From positions 62,001-126,000 of the forward strand of contig NZ_JAXCLE010000003.1 of the NCBI RefSeq assembly GCF_037027585.1: 64,000 nucleotides of DNA, read 5' to 3'. The translations under genes and the position numbers were made by a program. Shown here piece after piece: positions 8,123 to 16,966 of this stretch (positions are counted from its first letter, which is position 1; each line of letters opens with the position of its first letter). The notes beneath the pieces are model-generated. The model was not told the DNA's origin. It ran no database searches and worked only from the letters and a program-made list of their open reading frames with translations. The stretch is from Solibacillus ferritrahens. GTDB lineage: Bacteria > Bacillota > Bacilli > Bacillales_A > Planococcaceae.

Positions 8123-9142
8123 TTAATTCCAATAAAAATAATGCCCATGTCCATCTGTATTTTTCAATACTTTTAAGTTAGTTGTTTCACTTGAATGAAT
8201 ATAATCTACATGAAGATGTTGATCGTAAAGGTTATTATAAACATGATAAATCGGTGTTTTTCTGCTTAAATGATTGATCATTATTAATAATTCTTCCTTT
8301 AATTCAGAAGGGAACTGATTGGCAACATGCGTATGAAAAATGACAATTTGTGATTCTTCATTTAGTTCGCCAATATACTTTGGAATTAACTTTCTGAAAT
8401 CACCTTCTAATAAAGTTTTCTCACAGTTTAAATGGATTTTTCGGGCCTTTTTTAAATTTTCTTTTCGCTTCTGTTGCTCTGGCCAAATTAAGCATTGAAG
8501 CCAATAAAAATCTTCATCCACGTTTAAGTCGATAATGTTTAAGTCAATTCCTAAGCGATTTTTAATTTCAAATGTATCAACCCCGATTAAAGTATCTCCT
8601 AAATTCTTCGCGTGTATCTGAAGGGAACTCCCTTTAGCTCCATAATGAATAGGATCAGATTGTTGAATTTCGTATTGATAATATTCAAGGTTTAATAATA
8701 ATCCTGCACTTGTTCCAATCTCGATTAGTGTTAATGGTTTGTTACCTCGTTTAAAAATTTCATGGAAAATGGGGTACAAGTAAGCTGCTCGTTGAACCTC
8801 ATTTGTTTGCACTTTTTTCGTTTGGAATAATTCAATTAACTCATATTCATTTTCCTTACAGAAATCTTTTAATAAATGAAAGCTCATTTCGAATTTGGTC
8901 TCTTCCGGGTAAAGAAAACAGTGAGCTAACGGCTGTTTCGTTCTTAATGCTAAATATTGCACTGAAGCAAAAAATAGATTTGGTTGAGGCTGTGTCTTAG
9001 GAATATGCTCGATTAAATCCAGCAGAAGATCATCCTGAACGATGCGATGGCACCAAAATTCATATAGAGGGCTGTTATCTTTTGCTTCCATTTCTGCAAA
9101 GCGATTAAAAGTTGAGATTATTTGATTTTTTCCCATGTTCAT
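8123..9142 (-). CDS. DUF2332 family protein, 339 aa
   Basis: A soluble protein with the DUF2332 hallmarks: an N-terminal helical part with DNSPLYEFWCHRI, the segment QPNLFFASVQYLAL, and LTLIEIGTSAGLLLNLEYY at about residues 140-158. That last motif resembles a nucleotide or S-adenosylmethionine binding loop, so a methyltransferase-like fold is possible, but the activity of the family is not known to me. It is transcribed divergently from the LysR gene at 9250, which may control it. Confidence 0.8.
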   Translation of the reverse strand: MNMGKNQIISTFNRFAEMEAKDNSPLYEFWCHRIVQDDLLLDLIEHIPKTQPQPNLFFASVQYLALRTKQPLAHCFLYPEETKFEMSFHLLKDFCKENEYELIELFQTKKVQTNEVQRAAYLYPIFHEIFKRGNKPLTLIEIGTSAGLLLNLEYYQYEIQQSDPIHYGAKGSSLQIHAKNLGDTLIGVDTFEIKNRLGIDLNIIDLNVDEDFYWLQCLIWPEQQKRKENLKKARKIHLNCEKTLLEGDFRKLIPKYIGELNEESQIVIFHTHVANQFPSELKEELLIMINHLSRKTPIYHVYNNLYDQHLHVDYIHSSETTNLKVLKNTDGHGHYFYWN

Positions 9143-9249
9143 ACCTTCTTTCTTTTGAGTGAATTTATCGTATAATAAAAGTTAAATTAACTGAATTAAT
9201 AAAATTTAATAAAATTGATTAATAATATTAATTAGAAGAAGGTGAAATA

Positions 9250-10137
9250 ATGGAGTTGAAATGGTTGAAAACTTTTGTGACAGTTTATGAATGCGGCAAT
9301 TTTAGGGTAGCTGCTGAAAGGCTGTTTATTTCACAACCAAGCATTTCCGTACATATAAAATTATTGGAAGAAGATTTAAAGGTACCTCTGTTTGTGCGAA
9401 ATCATACGCAAATTCAACTTACAAGAGAAGGGGAATATTTTTATCCTTTAGCGAAAGAAATTTTAGAGAAGGTTGATGAAAATAAACAGTTATTGTTAAC
9501 GTATTCAAATTCTGAAAAGATCCAATTATCCATTGCGCTGTCTCCAATATTGGTAACAACAAAACTACCAGAAATTTTGTATGAATTTATGTCCCATTTT
9601 ACAAACTACGAGCTTGATATCGTGATAGAAGAATCACATGATATAGATGTTTTAATTCGCTTACAAACGGTTCACCTTGCGATAGGTACAAGCAACAGTA
9701 AGTTTAAAGATATTCATGCAGAAAAATTACAAACAAGTCCACTTGTTTTAACTTACCCATCGTCATTTATAGAGGAAGATAAAAAAATATCAATTATATT
9801 GTCAGAGCTACTTAATGATTATCCAATGTTTGTAGGGTATTTGGAAGGAATAGAGCCGCTATTAACCCTAATAGAACAAGAGCACAAAATTACCCGGAAA
9901 AATACAATTAAAGAAAGTAATATCGTGAAACAATTAGTATTAGGCGGTTTAGGAATTGGATTTTTACCTAAGTTTCTCATAGAAGAAGAACTGGCAGAGG
10001 GGAGATTGAAAATTTTAGAATTAAAGCCACATATGCATTTATTTCCTGTAGAAATTTATATGAAGCACGTTCGAGAGAGTGAGCAATTATTGCCTTTATT
10101 AAACTTTATTAGAGAAAAATATAACTCGAATTTTTAA
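9250..10137 (+). CDS. LysR-family transcriptional regulator
   Basis: Residues 1-60 are the LysR winged helix (LKTFVTVYECGNFRVAAERLFISQPSIS, HIKLLEEDLKVPLFVR), followed by a type-2 periplasmic-binding-like effector domain to residue 295. The length is typical. AGAAGGTG precedes the ATG. The divergent neighbour, the DUF2332 gene at 9142, is the natural candidate target because LysR proteins commonly regulate the adjacent divergent gene from the shared spacer (9143-9249), which is very AT-rich. The effector cannot be inferred. Confidence 0.9.
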   Translation: MELKWLKTFVTVYECGNFRVAAERLFISQPSISVHIKLLEEDLKVPLFVRNHTQIQLTREGEYFYPLAKEILEKVDENKQLLLTYSNSEKIQLSIALSPILVTTKLPEILYEFMSHFTNYELDIVIEESHDIDVLIRLQTVHLAIGTSNSKFKDIHAEKLQTSPLVLTYPSSFIEEDKKISIILSELLNDYPMFVGYLEGIEPLLTLIEQEHKITRKNTIKESNIVKQLVLGGLGIGFLPKFLIEEELAEGRLKILELKPHMHLFPVEIYMKHVRESEQLLPLLNFIREKYNSNF

Positions 10138-10147
10138 CAGCACCAAA

Positions 10148-10182
10148 AAAAACCCTTCTAGTTTTAACAATTAGAAGGGGAT
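10148..10182 (-). terminator. Terminator of the methyltransferase gene
   Basis: CCCTTCTA (10153-10160) pairs with TAGAAGGG (10172-10179), and on the minus strand a run of eight T follows, so it serves the gene ending at 10192. Confidence 0.8.
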
Positions 10183-10191
10183 AAAGCTATA

Positions 10192-10947
10192 TTAAGCATT
10201 CTTTAACCTTGCATGAATCACCATCGAAATACTATTTGCATCAAAGGTTGCTTTTGTCCAGGAACCATAAATATGAATCAGTTCAAATCCATGCTGCTCT
10301 AAAAGCCGTTGCATTTCTAATGGATATGTATATCTTAATTTAATACGATCTTTATATTCTTTTTGAGAAGATGTATAGGTGGATGTACAATGTAATATTT
10401 GTGTTAATGGATCATAAGTCTCTTGATTGATGACAGTACATGTTTCACCATTTTTATCTATAGATTCTTCATAAATCTCGTCTTTCGCAAGTTCATGGAG
10501 AATCGGATTTCGCGTATCAAATAGAAATTCCCCCGCTGGATTTAAATGCTTTTTGACTGACATGAATAGAGCATCCTGGCTTTCGTTTGTTAGGAAGTGT
10601 TGAAATGAATTACCTGTCATATAAATAAAATCTGATTTAATCGGTAAGTTCAATTGTGTGCAGTCTTGTACACTTAAATGAATGTCAACACCTTTTTTAC
10701 GTGCCATTTCCTGTGCGAAATGCAGCATGCCTTGATCGATATCCACACCGTAAACTGTATGACCTCTTTTGGCTAATGGGATTGCCAAGCGTCCTGTTCC
10801 ACAAGCAAGTTCAATGATGGTGCTCTTGTTTTCTCCTAAATAAGCCTCGATAAAATCTAAATCTGCTGTGTAATTTTTATAAGTCTCGTCATATTCTTCC
10901 GGTAGTTTGTATTTAGATAGATTATCGCTGAATTCATTTATCAACAT
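10192..10947 (-). CDS. Class I SAM-dependent methyltransferase
   Basis: A soluble 251-residue enzyme with a Rossmann-type methyltransferase core: motif I IELACGTGRLAIPLA at about residues 44-58, the acidic end of the second strand VYGVDID, and FIYMTGNSFQHFL as the post-motif region. The C-terminal segment (RYTYPLEMQRLLEQHGFELIHIYGSW) is typical of this methyltransferase group. The methyl acceptor is unknown. The gene is monocistronic, with its own terminator downstream. Confidence 0.88.
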   Translation of the reverse strand: MLINEFSDNLSKYKLPEEYDETYKNYTADLDFIEAYLGENKSTIIELACGTGRLAIPLAKRGHTVYGVDIDQGMLHFAQEMARKKGVDIHLSVQDCTQLNLPIKSDFIYMTGNSFQHFLTNESQDALFMSVKKHLNPAGEFLFDTRNPILHELAKDEIYEESIDKNGETCTVINQETYDPLTQILHCTSTYTSSQKEYKDRIKLRYTYPLEMQRLLEQHGFELIHIYGSWTKATFDANSISMVIHARLKNA

Positions 10948-11024
10948 ATAGTTAGTTACCTCGCAATTTTGGTTGAGTTGAATAGCCGCCTATCAGAAAA
11001 ATGACAAACGGCTTATAGAAGTCA

Positions 11025-12308
11025 TCACTTAAATAATTCGGTCAACGCCCGGCCATCTGTATTAGGTAAATCAAGATTTAATATATGTGCAATTGTAGGA
11101 CCAATGTCGACAACACTTACTTCACCAATATCAGTGCCGGCAATGACCTGATTACCTGAAATAATTAAATTACTCGTATAATTCGCTTTAGATGGTAAAT
11201 AACCATGTGTTGCGTATTTTTTACCTTGTGCATGTAAATCAACGACCGCTTCCTGTAAATGGTCATCCTCAAAAGAGTAGCCTTCCTTTGCTTCAATCAT
11301 ATAACGGAATCGATTATTTACATGGAGTTCGTTCAGTTCCTTTGTACTTAAAATGGCTTCTATGCCATAGGATTCATGTTGTTTGGCATCATGTAAAATG
11401 GAAAGAGCAATTCTTTCCGCCTCGGAATCTCCGGGTTGCACATGCAAATAGGCTGCACCGCCAGCACCTTGCACATAGGCACGCCACTGCCATTCTCCAT
11501 TTTGCTCATAAATTAAGTTCTCATCATAAAACAACCGATTTAAATACACTTTATATTGAACATCAAGCTGGCTATGATCCCCAACAATTATAAAAGTCGT
11601 TTCTTCAAAAATGCCGGCATCCTTGGTCGCCTGAACTAAATCACCAATACGCCGATCCATACGATCTATTACTTCTTCGATGTGAGCACCTTGTGTACCG
11701 TGCAAGTGCTTGGAATCATCCAAATCGATTAAATGCATTAGCAGTAAATTCGGCTTTTTCTTTTTAATCGTATCGACTGCACATACTGTTGTGAAATCAT
11801 CCAAATAAGGCTGGTTGATTCCTTGTCTGATTTTGCCATATTTTAATTCCATCTGGAGCGTGAATAATTTACTTCCACTTTTTAAAATCTTTAATGCCTG
11901 GTTTTCATTTTTGACTGCTTTAATTTCAGGGATATTGTAATCGATTTGTGCTTTTCCTGTTACTGGCCATAATAATCCTGCTGTTGTAAGGCCCTTTTTA
12001 TGAGCGGCCTCATACACAGTTGGTGCCTGTATATCCTTCCGGAACCAATGCCAGTTTTGTTCGCTTTCAGGCACGAAAGGCTGGAACGGATTATTATGAA
12101 ATACACCGTGTTTATCTGGATACATGCCTGTCACATACGAACTGTGAATAACATAGGTGAGGGTCGGATACACACTTTTCACTAAATTTGTGGAAGCACC
12201 ATTTTCAATTAACTTTGTTAAATTCGGTTTCGACTTTGCGCTTTCCCAATTGTCTTTAGAAAACGCATCATACGAAACGACAATGACATATTTACTTTTT
12301 TGTTTCAT
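11025..12308 (-). CDS. Alkaline phosphatase superfamily phosphodiesterase/pyrophosphatase
   Basis: A 427-residue enzyme of the nucleotide pyrophosphatase/phosphodiesterase group. The first metal-binding Asp lies in VVSYDAFS near residue 14, the nucleophile region is VYPTLTYVIHSSYVTGMYPDKHG at about 62-84 (a Thr before the conserved GMYPDKHGV), and further metal ligands are in VGDHSQLDV and ATHGYLP. No signal peptide is seen, so it is probably cytosolic, unlike many secreted relatives. It follows the MFS gene by four bases and is surely co-transcribed. The substrate, perhaps a phosphodiester compound brought in by the carrier, is inference. Confidence 0.85.
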   Translation of the reverse strand: MKQKSKYVIVVSYDAFSKDNWESAKSKPNLTKLIENGASTNLVKSVYPTLTYVIHSSYVTGMYPDKHGVFHNNPFQPFVPESEQNWHWFRKDIQAPTVYEAAHKKGLTTAGLLWPVTGKAQIDYNIPEIKAVKNENQALKILKSGSKLFTLQMELKYGKIRQGINQPYLDDFTTVCAVDTIKKKKPNLLLMHLIDLDDSKHLHGTQGAHIEEVIDRMDRRIGDLVQATKDAGIFEETTFIIVGDHSQLDVQYKVYLNRLFYDENLIYEQNGEWQWRAYVQGAGGAAYLHVQPGDSEAERIALSILHDAKQHESYGIEAILSTKELNELHVNNRFRYMIEAKEGYSFEDDHLQEAVVDLHAQGKKYATHGYLPSKANYTSNLIISGNQVIAGTDIGEVSVVDIGPTIAHILNLDLPNTDGRALTELFK

Positions 12309-12312
12309 ATAA

Positions 12313-13560
12313 TCACCTTACTGTTCTTGTTTCACGACCTACATCTTTAGGAAGCATTAAAAAGACGATGAGGCCGATAATAAATAATGGAATAATCGAT
12401 AAAATACTATATCTTGCTTCACCTGTCAGAGTTGTTGTTAAAGCCATTAAGAAGGGACCGATAATTGCTGCAAACTTCCCGAAAATATTATAAAAGCCGA
12501 AAAACTCATTCGAGCGTTCCTTCGGTATAATTTTTCCATAGTAAGATCGACTAAGGGCCTGAATTCCGCCTTGCGCAGAGCCAATCATAATTCCAAGGAC
12601 AAAGATATGCCACATTTCAGATATGAAAAATGCCGCAATACATACAATCATATATGTGGTAATACCTGCAATAATCATAGAGCGTGTGGAATATTTTTTT
12701 GCAAGTGAACCATAAAGCAGTGCAAATGGAAAAGCAACAATTTGAATAACGAGTAAAATACCTAAGAGCATAAATGTATTTAAACTATCTGGTCCTAAAA
12801 CGCTCGTTGCATAAGGTACAACCATTTTAATAATTGTATCAACACCATCGATATAGCAGAAGTAAGCGACTAAAAATAAGAATACGATTTTATAATCTTT
12901 AATATTTAGAAACGTTTGACCTAAACGTTTAAAGCTTTTGCCAACGGGATTTGGTTCTGGTTCGATATAATGGCGCTGCCTTACATCACGAATCATCGGG
13001 ATTGTCAGTAATCCCCACCATAATGCCGTAATACAAAAACCGATTTGATAGCCAATCGCTTCATCCATTCCCATTAGGAAAATAACGGCTAAACTTATTC
13101 CAAAAGGGATGACACTCGAAATATAGCCGAATGCAAAACCGGATGATGATACTTTATCCATTTTTTCATCCGTCGTAACATCAACTAAGAAAGAATCATA
13201 GAAAATGTTTGCTCCGGCAAAGCCAATGCAGGATAAAATGTACATGACAATTAATAGCTGCCATTGTCCACTTTCAGGTGAAATAAATGTAAAGGAAAGA
13301 GTAGAGATAATACCGACTAAAGCAAAAAATGTAAAGAAACGTTTTTTCTTATCTTTATAATCCGCAAAGGCCCCTAAAATCGGACTAAGTACAGCAACAA
13401 ATATACTGGCAAGTGAATTAAAGTAACCTAAATCCATATTATTTACCCCATTAAACATACCAAAGACAATTGGAAACAGGGCAGTAGTAATGGCTATTGA
13501 ATAAGCTGAATTCCCACAATCATACAATATCCACGATTTCTCTTCTTTCGTAAGCTTCAC
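12313..13560 (-). CDS. MFS transporter, UMF1/Atg22-like
   Basis: A 415-residue carrier with twelve predicted helices. The opening KSWILYDCGNSAYSIAITTALFPI and the later GFAGANIFYDSFLVDVT and GSAQGGIQALSRSYYGKIIP are signatures of the UMF1 family within the major facilitator superfamily, related to yeast Atg22. It is the first gene of a two-gene minus-strand operon with the phosphodiesterase at 11025-12308. The substrate is unknown. Confidence 0.88.
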   Translation of the reverse strand: MKLTKEEKSWILYDCGNSAYSIAITTALFPIVFGMFNGVNNMDLGYFNSLASIFVAVLSPILGAFADYKDKKKRFFTFFALVGIISTLSFTFISPESGQWQLLIVMYILSCIGFAGANIFYDSFLVDVTTDEKMDKVSSSGFAFGYISSVIPFGISLAVIFLMGMDEAIGYQIGFCITALWWGLLTIPMIRDVRQRHYIEPEPNPVGKSFKRLGQTFLNIKDYKIVFLFLVAYFCYIDGVDTIIKMVVPYATSVLGPDSLNTFMLLGILLVIQIVAFPFALLYGSLAKKYSTRSMIIAGITTYMIVCIAAFFISEMWHIFVLGIMIGSAQGGIQALSRSYYGKIIPKERSNEFFGFYNIFGKFAAIIGPFLMALTTTLTGEARYSILSIIPLFIIGLIVFLMLPKDVGRETRTVR

Positions 13561-13716
13561 TTGAATTTACCCTCCTAACCTATTATTTTCTGCAATTATA
13601 CCATTTTACTGGAAATGAAGAGATAAAATATAGAAAATTCACATTAGTGAAATATTATTTACGGAAGTTATGTATAATGGAAATTACATCCAAAGGAAAA
13701 CTAGAGGAGACAATTT

Positions 13717-14889
13717 ATGCAAAGAATTTTTCAATATTTCCATCCACTTGTATGGATAATATTAAGCGGAACCATTTTTGTACGAACAGCCAGTTTTATG
13801 GCTATCCCATTTTTAGCATTGTATTTACATAATGAACTGCAAGCTTCGCCGTTACTAATCGGCTTAACGATTGGAATCGCCCCTCTGTTTTCTACTTTTG
13901 GCGGCTTTTTTGGCGGTTTTTTAACAGATCGTTTTGGTCGGAAAATTGTTATTATCATGACGGTATTTGTTTGGAGTCTTACATTTATCGGCTTTGCGTT
14001 AGCGCCTTCAGCAATTTACTTTGTTGTTTTAAATGCCATTAATGGTTTATGCCGTTCATTTTTTGAGCCCGGAACACAGGCACTCATGATTGATTTTACG
14101 GAAGATGCTAAAAAGAGGCGTCTGTTTTCAGTGCGGTATACGGCTATTAATATTGCGGCTGTTATTGGTCCCTTGCTTGGAGTGTGGGTCGCAAGCTTAA
14201 CAAGTCCATCGATTCCATTTATGATCACTGGCTTAATGTACGCGATGTACGGATTATTTTTATTTATCATATTAAATCGCTACGAAATGAAACAGAAAAA
14301 GCTGGGTACAAACCAGCATGTATTTACTGTTTTAAATGCAGTAGTTCACGATCGAAAGCTGTTACTGTTTATTGCTGGTGGTATATTAATAACAATTGGT
14401 TACTCGCAATTTGATTCGACATTACCTCAATTTATTAATATGAATGTGGAAGAGGGAGTAAAACTCTTTGCATATGTGATAGTAGCTAATTCGATTACTG
14501 TTTTAACATTCCAATTACCCTTAACCATCTTCAGTGAAAAAATATCCATATATGCATCCTTAAAAATAGGAGTAGTTATTTTTGCTGTCGGTTTGTTTTT
14601 ATTCGGTGTTTCTCACAGTTCGTGGATGTTTGTCGTGAGTATGATTATTTTTTCTGTAGGGGAAATCTTCTGTTTTCCAATGATGAATGCTGTTATTGAA
14701 GAAATTGCTCCTGAAGATCAAAAAGGAACGTATTTAGGTGCAGCACAGTTCAAAAATATTGGGGGATTTGTAGGTCCAATTTTAGGTGGATGGTTATTAA
14801 CGGTTTATATAGATTATATGTTTGCCATCATTTCTTTAATCTTGCTATGCAGTATTTTTATATATAACAGTGCACAGAGACTGGCTTGA
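13717..14889 (+). CDS. MFS transporter, drug-efflux type
   Basis: A 390-residue, twelve-helix major facilitator. The loop 2-3 motif GGFLTDRFGRKIVIIM (about residues 66-81) and a proline/glycine rich helix 5 region (NIAAVIGPLLGVWVAS) place it with proton-driven drug/metabolite exporters similar to MdtH/YttB-type carriers. GAGGAGAC precedes the ATG. It is divergent from the UMF1-type gene with 156 bases between. Substrate unknown. Confidence 0.88.
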   Translation: MQRIFQYFHPLVWIILSGTIFVRTASFMAIPFLALYLHNELQASPLLIGLTIGIAPLFSTFGGFFGGFLTDRFGRKIVIIMTVFVWSLTFIGFALAPSAIYFVVLNAINGLCRSFFEPGTQALMIDFTEDAKKRRLFSVRYTAINIAAVIGPLLGVWVASLTSPSIPFMITGLMYAMYGLFLFIILNRYEMKQKKLGTNQHVFTVLNAVVHDRKLLLFIAGGILITIGYSQFDSTLPQFINMNVEEGVKLFAYVIVANSITVLTFQLPLTIFSEKISIYASLKIGVVIFAVGLFLFGVSHSSWMFVVSMIIFSVGEIFCFPMMNAVIEEIAPEDQKGTYLGAAQFKNIGGFVGPILGGWLLTVYIDYMFAIISLILLCSIFIYNSAQRLA

Positions 14890-14937
14890 ATTGGGTTGTT
14901 CATAAGTTAATCATTATGCTGCATTATTCATGCATCT

Positions 14938-14972
14938 AAACTCGTTAATCTACGTTGATTGACGAGTTTTTT
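14938..14972 (+). terminator. Terminator of the MFS gene
   Basis: AAACTCGTTAATC pairs with GATTGACGAGTTT with one mismatch and is followed by six T. Confidence 0.85.
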
Positions 14973-15157
14973 ACTAGGTATATTTTTATATAGTAGGGGG
15001 CGTAAACCTAAAAACTGTTTAGCATTTTCTGTATTAGGACTTAAGAGCGATTGAGCTTTTTTTATGAAATGCCTGTGTTTATATGGTTTTGTGAAGAATT
15101 GGGGTAAATAAGCGAAGAGTAGACTAAAATTTGTCGTTTGTATTTATATTAAAATCG

Positions 15158-15186
15158 TTGACAATATACCTCGTGGGGTATATTGT
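15158..15186 (+). promoter_or_regulatory. Sigma-A promoter with an embedded CsoR/CstR-like operator
   Basis: TTGACA at 15158-15163 and TATTGT at 15181-15186 are spaced by 17 bases. The spacer and the hexamer edges form a perfect inverted repeat: ACAATATACC (15161-15170), six bases, GGTATATTGT (15177-15186). ATACC...GGTAT dyads with G/C runs are the type bound by CsoR-family repressors, including the persulfide sensor CstR that controls CoA-disulfide reductase and rhodanese genes in staphylococci. The downstream gene is exactly that enzyme. A CsoR/CstR gene itself is not in the window. Confidence 0.8.
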
Positions 15187-15237
15187 GTGAAGTAAGTAGT
15201 AATAACAAATTAACTGTGAAACTTAGGAGGGCTTAAG

Positions 15238-16929
15238 ATGAAAAAAGTAGTAATTATTGGTGGGGTAGCAGGTGGAGCTTCTGCAGCAGCAAGAATTCGT
15301 CGTTTAGACGAGCAGGCAGAAATTGTGATGTTTGAAAAAGGACCACATGTATCGTTCTCAAATTGTTCATTACCGTTTTATTTAAGTGGAGTTGTTGCAG
15401 ATAGCAAGAAGCTGTTAATGATGACACCGGATTCATTTGAAGCTAAGCATAACATTGATGCCCGCATAAATAGTGAGGTTATTGCCATTAATCGTGCAGA
15501 CAAGACGGTGACAGTGAAAAATACCGTTACAGGTGAACAAACAACAGAAGACTATGATCAGTTAGTTTTATCACCAGGTGCGACTCCAATTGTCCCGAAG
15601 TTGCCAGGCAATGATCTACCGCATGTATTTACCGTAAGAAATGTTGTGGATATCGAGCGTTTACATAAAGCAATTATAGAACAGGACGCACAAAATATTG
15701 CGGTCATTGGAGGAGGCTTTATCGGGGTTGAGGTAGCAGAAAACCTACGTTTAGCAGGTCGAAATGTATCGCTTGTCGAGTTTGCACCGCAAATTTTAAC
15801 GCCGTTTGATGAAGACATGGTACAAATTTTGCATAAGGAAATGGTTGATCAAGGTGTTGAGTTAATCGTCGGTGATGGCTTAGCAGAAATTACGCCGAAT
15901 TTAATTAAGTTAAATTCAGGGAAAGAAGTTGCAGCTGACATTGTTGTTTTAGCCATTGGCGTTCGTCCGGAAACAACTTTAGCGACAGAAGCAGGCTTGG
16001 AAATTGGTGAGACGGGTGCGATTAAAGTTAATCAAAATTACCAAACAAGCGATCCAAATATTTATGCAGTTGGGGATGTCATCGAAGTGTATCATCGTCT
16101 GATGAACAAACAAACTCGTTTAGCACTTGCCGGTCCTGCTCAACGTCAAGCACGCGCGGCAGCGGATCATATGTATGGAATACCGGCCAAAAATAAAGGT
16201 GTCATCGGTTCATCTAGCATTCAAGTATTTGACTATGCTGCAGCGTCTACGGGGTTAAATGAGCGTACTGCAAAGGAAATCGGTTTATCAGTGGAGGCCG
16301 TATATATTATCGCGCCTGATAAAGTCGGCTTAATGCCTTCGAGTAACCCCCTTCATTTCAAGTTAGTTTATGAGTTGCCTACGGGTCGAATTGTCGGCGC
16401 GCAAGCAATTGGAAAAGGCAATGCAGATAAGCGTATTGATGTGATTGCGACATTGATTACAATGAACGGAACAATCGAAGACTTAAAAGAGCTGGAGCTT
16501 TCGTATTCGCCTATGTTTAGTACAGCAAAAGATGTTGTGAATTTAGCAGCCTTGGTAGCAACGAACTTAATGGCTGGCCGGTTTAAGCAGGTGCGTGTGA
16601 GCGATGTACGCCGTTTAGTAGAAGAAGGTGCTTTTATTGTTGACGTGCGAGAAGTGAATGAGTTTGCGCAAGGGGCGTTGAAAGGGGCAGTGAACATTCC
16701 ACTGGGCGAATTACGTGAGCGTATGGAGGAAATCCCTACAGATGTACCGGTTTATGTACATTGTCGTTCATCACAGCGTAGTTATAATGCAGTGATGGCA
16801 CTCAATAATAGTGGCTATACAAATGTAGCGAATATCTCGGGTTCATTCTTAGGGATTTCCTTATATGAATACTATCAGGATCAAGTGAACAATCGTGAAC
16901 CGATTGTAACAGCTTATAATTTTAAGTAA
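15238..16929 (+). CDS. cdr: CoA-disulfide reductase with C-terminal rhodanese domain
   Basis: A 563-residue flavoprotein. The N-terminal FAD-binding GGVAGGASAAARIRRL is followed by the active-site cysteine in SFSNCSLPFYLSG; it is Cys43, the number known for staphylococcal CoA-disulfide reductase. A NAD(P)H-binding GGGFIGVEVAENL lies at about 160-172, and the dimerisation domain follows. Residues 460-560 are a rhodanese domain with Cys509 in VYVHCRSSQRS. Such fusions reduce CoA disulfide or polysulfide/persulfide. The promoter overlaps a CstR-like operator (15161-15186), so it should be induced by reactive sulfur. AGGAGGGC precedes the ATG. The next gene, a TlpA-type protein, starts 37 bases later. 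Confidence 0.93.
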   Translation: MKKVVIIGGVAGGASAAARIRRLDEQAEIVMFEKGPHVSFSNCSLPFYLSGVVADSKKLLMMTPDSFEAKHNIDARINSEVIAINRADKTVTVKNTVTGEQTTEDYDQLVLSPGATPIVPKLPGNDLPHVFTVRNVVDIERLHKAIIEQDAQNIAVIGGGFIGVEVAENLRLAGRNVSLVEFAPQILTPFDEDMVQILHKEMVDQGVELIVGDGLAEITPNLIKLNSGKEVAADIVVLAIGVRPETTLATEAGLEIGETGAIKVNQNYQTSDPNIYAVGDVIEVYHRLMNKQTRLALAGPAQRQARAAADHMYGIPAKNKGVIGSSSIQVFDYAAASTGLNERTAKEIGLSVEAVYIIAPDKVGLMPSSNPLHFKLVYELPTGRIVGAQAIGKGNADKRIDVIATLITMNGTIEDLKELELSYSPMFSTAKDVVNLAALVATNLMAGRFKQVRVSDVRRLVEEGAFIVDVREVNEFAQGALKGAVNIPLGELRERMEEIPTDVPVYVHCRSSQRSYNAVMALNNSGYTNVANISGSFLGISLYEYYQDQVNNREPIVTAYNFK

Positions 16930-16966
16930 CGATTTGCGAGCTTAGCGATTGGAAAGGAAATGAAAC

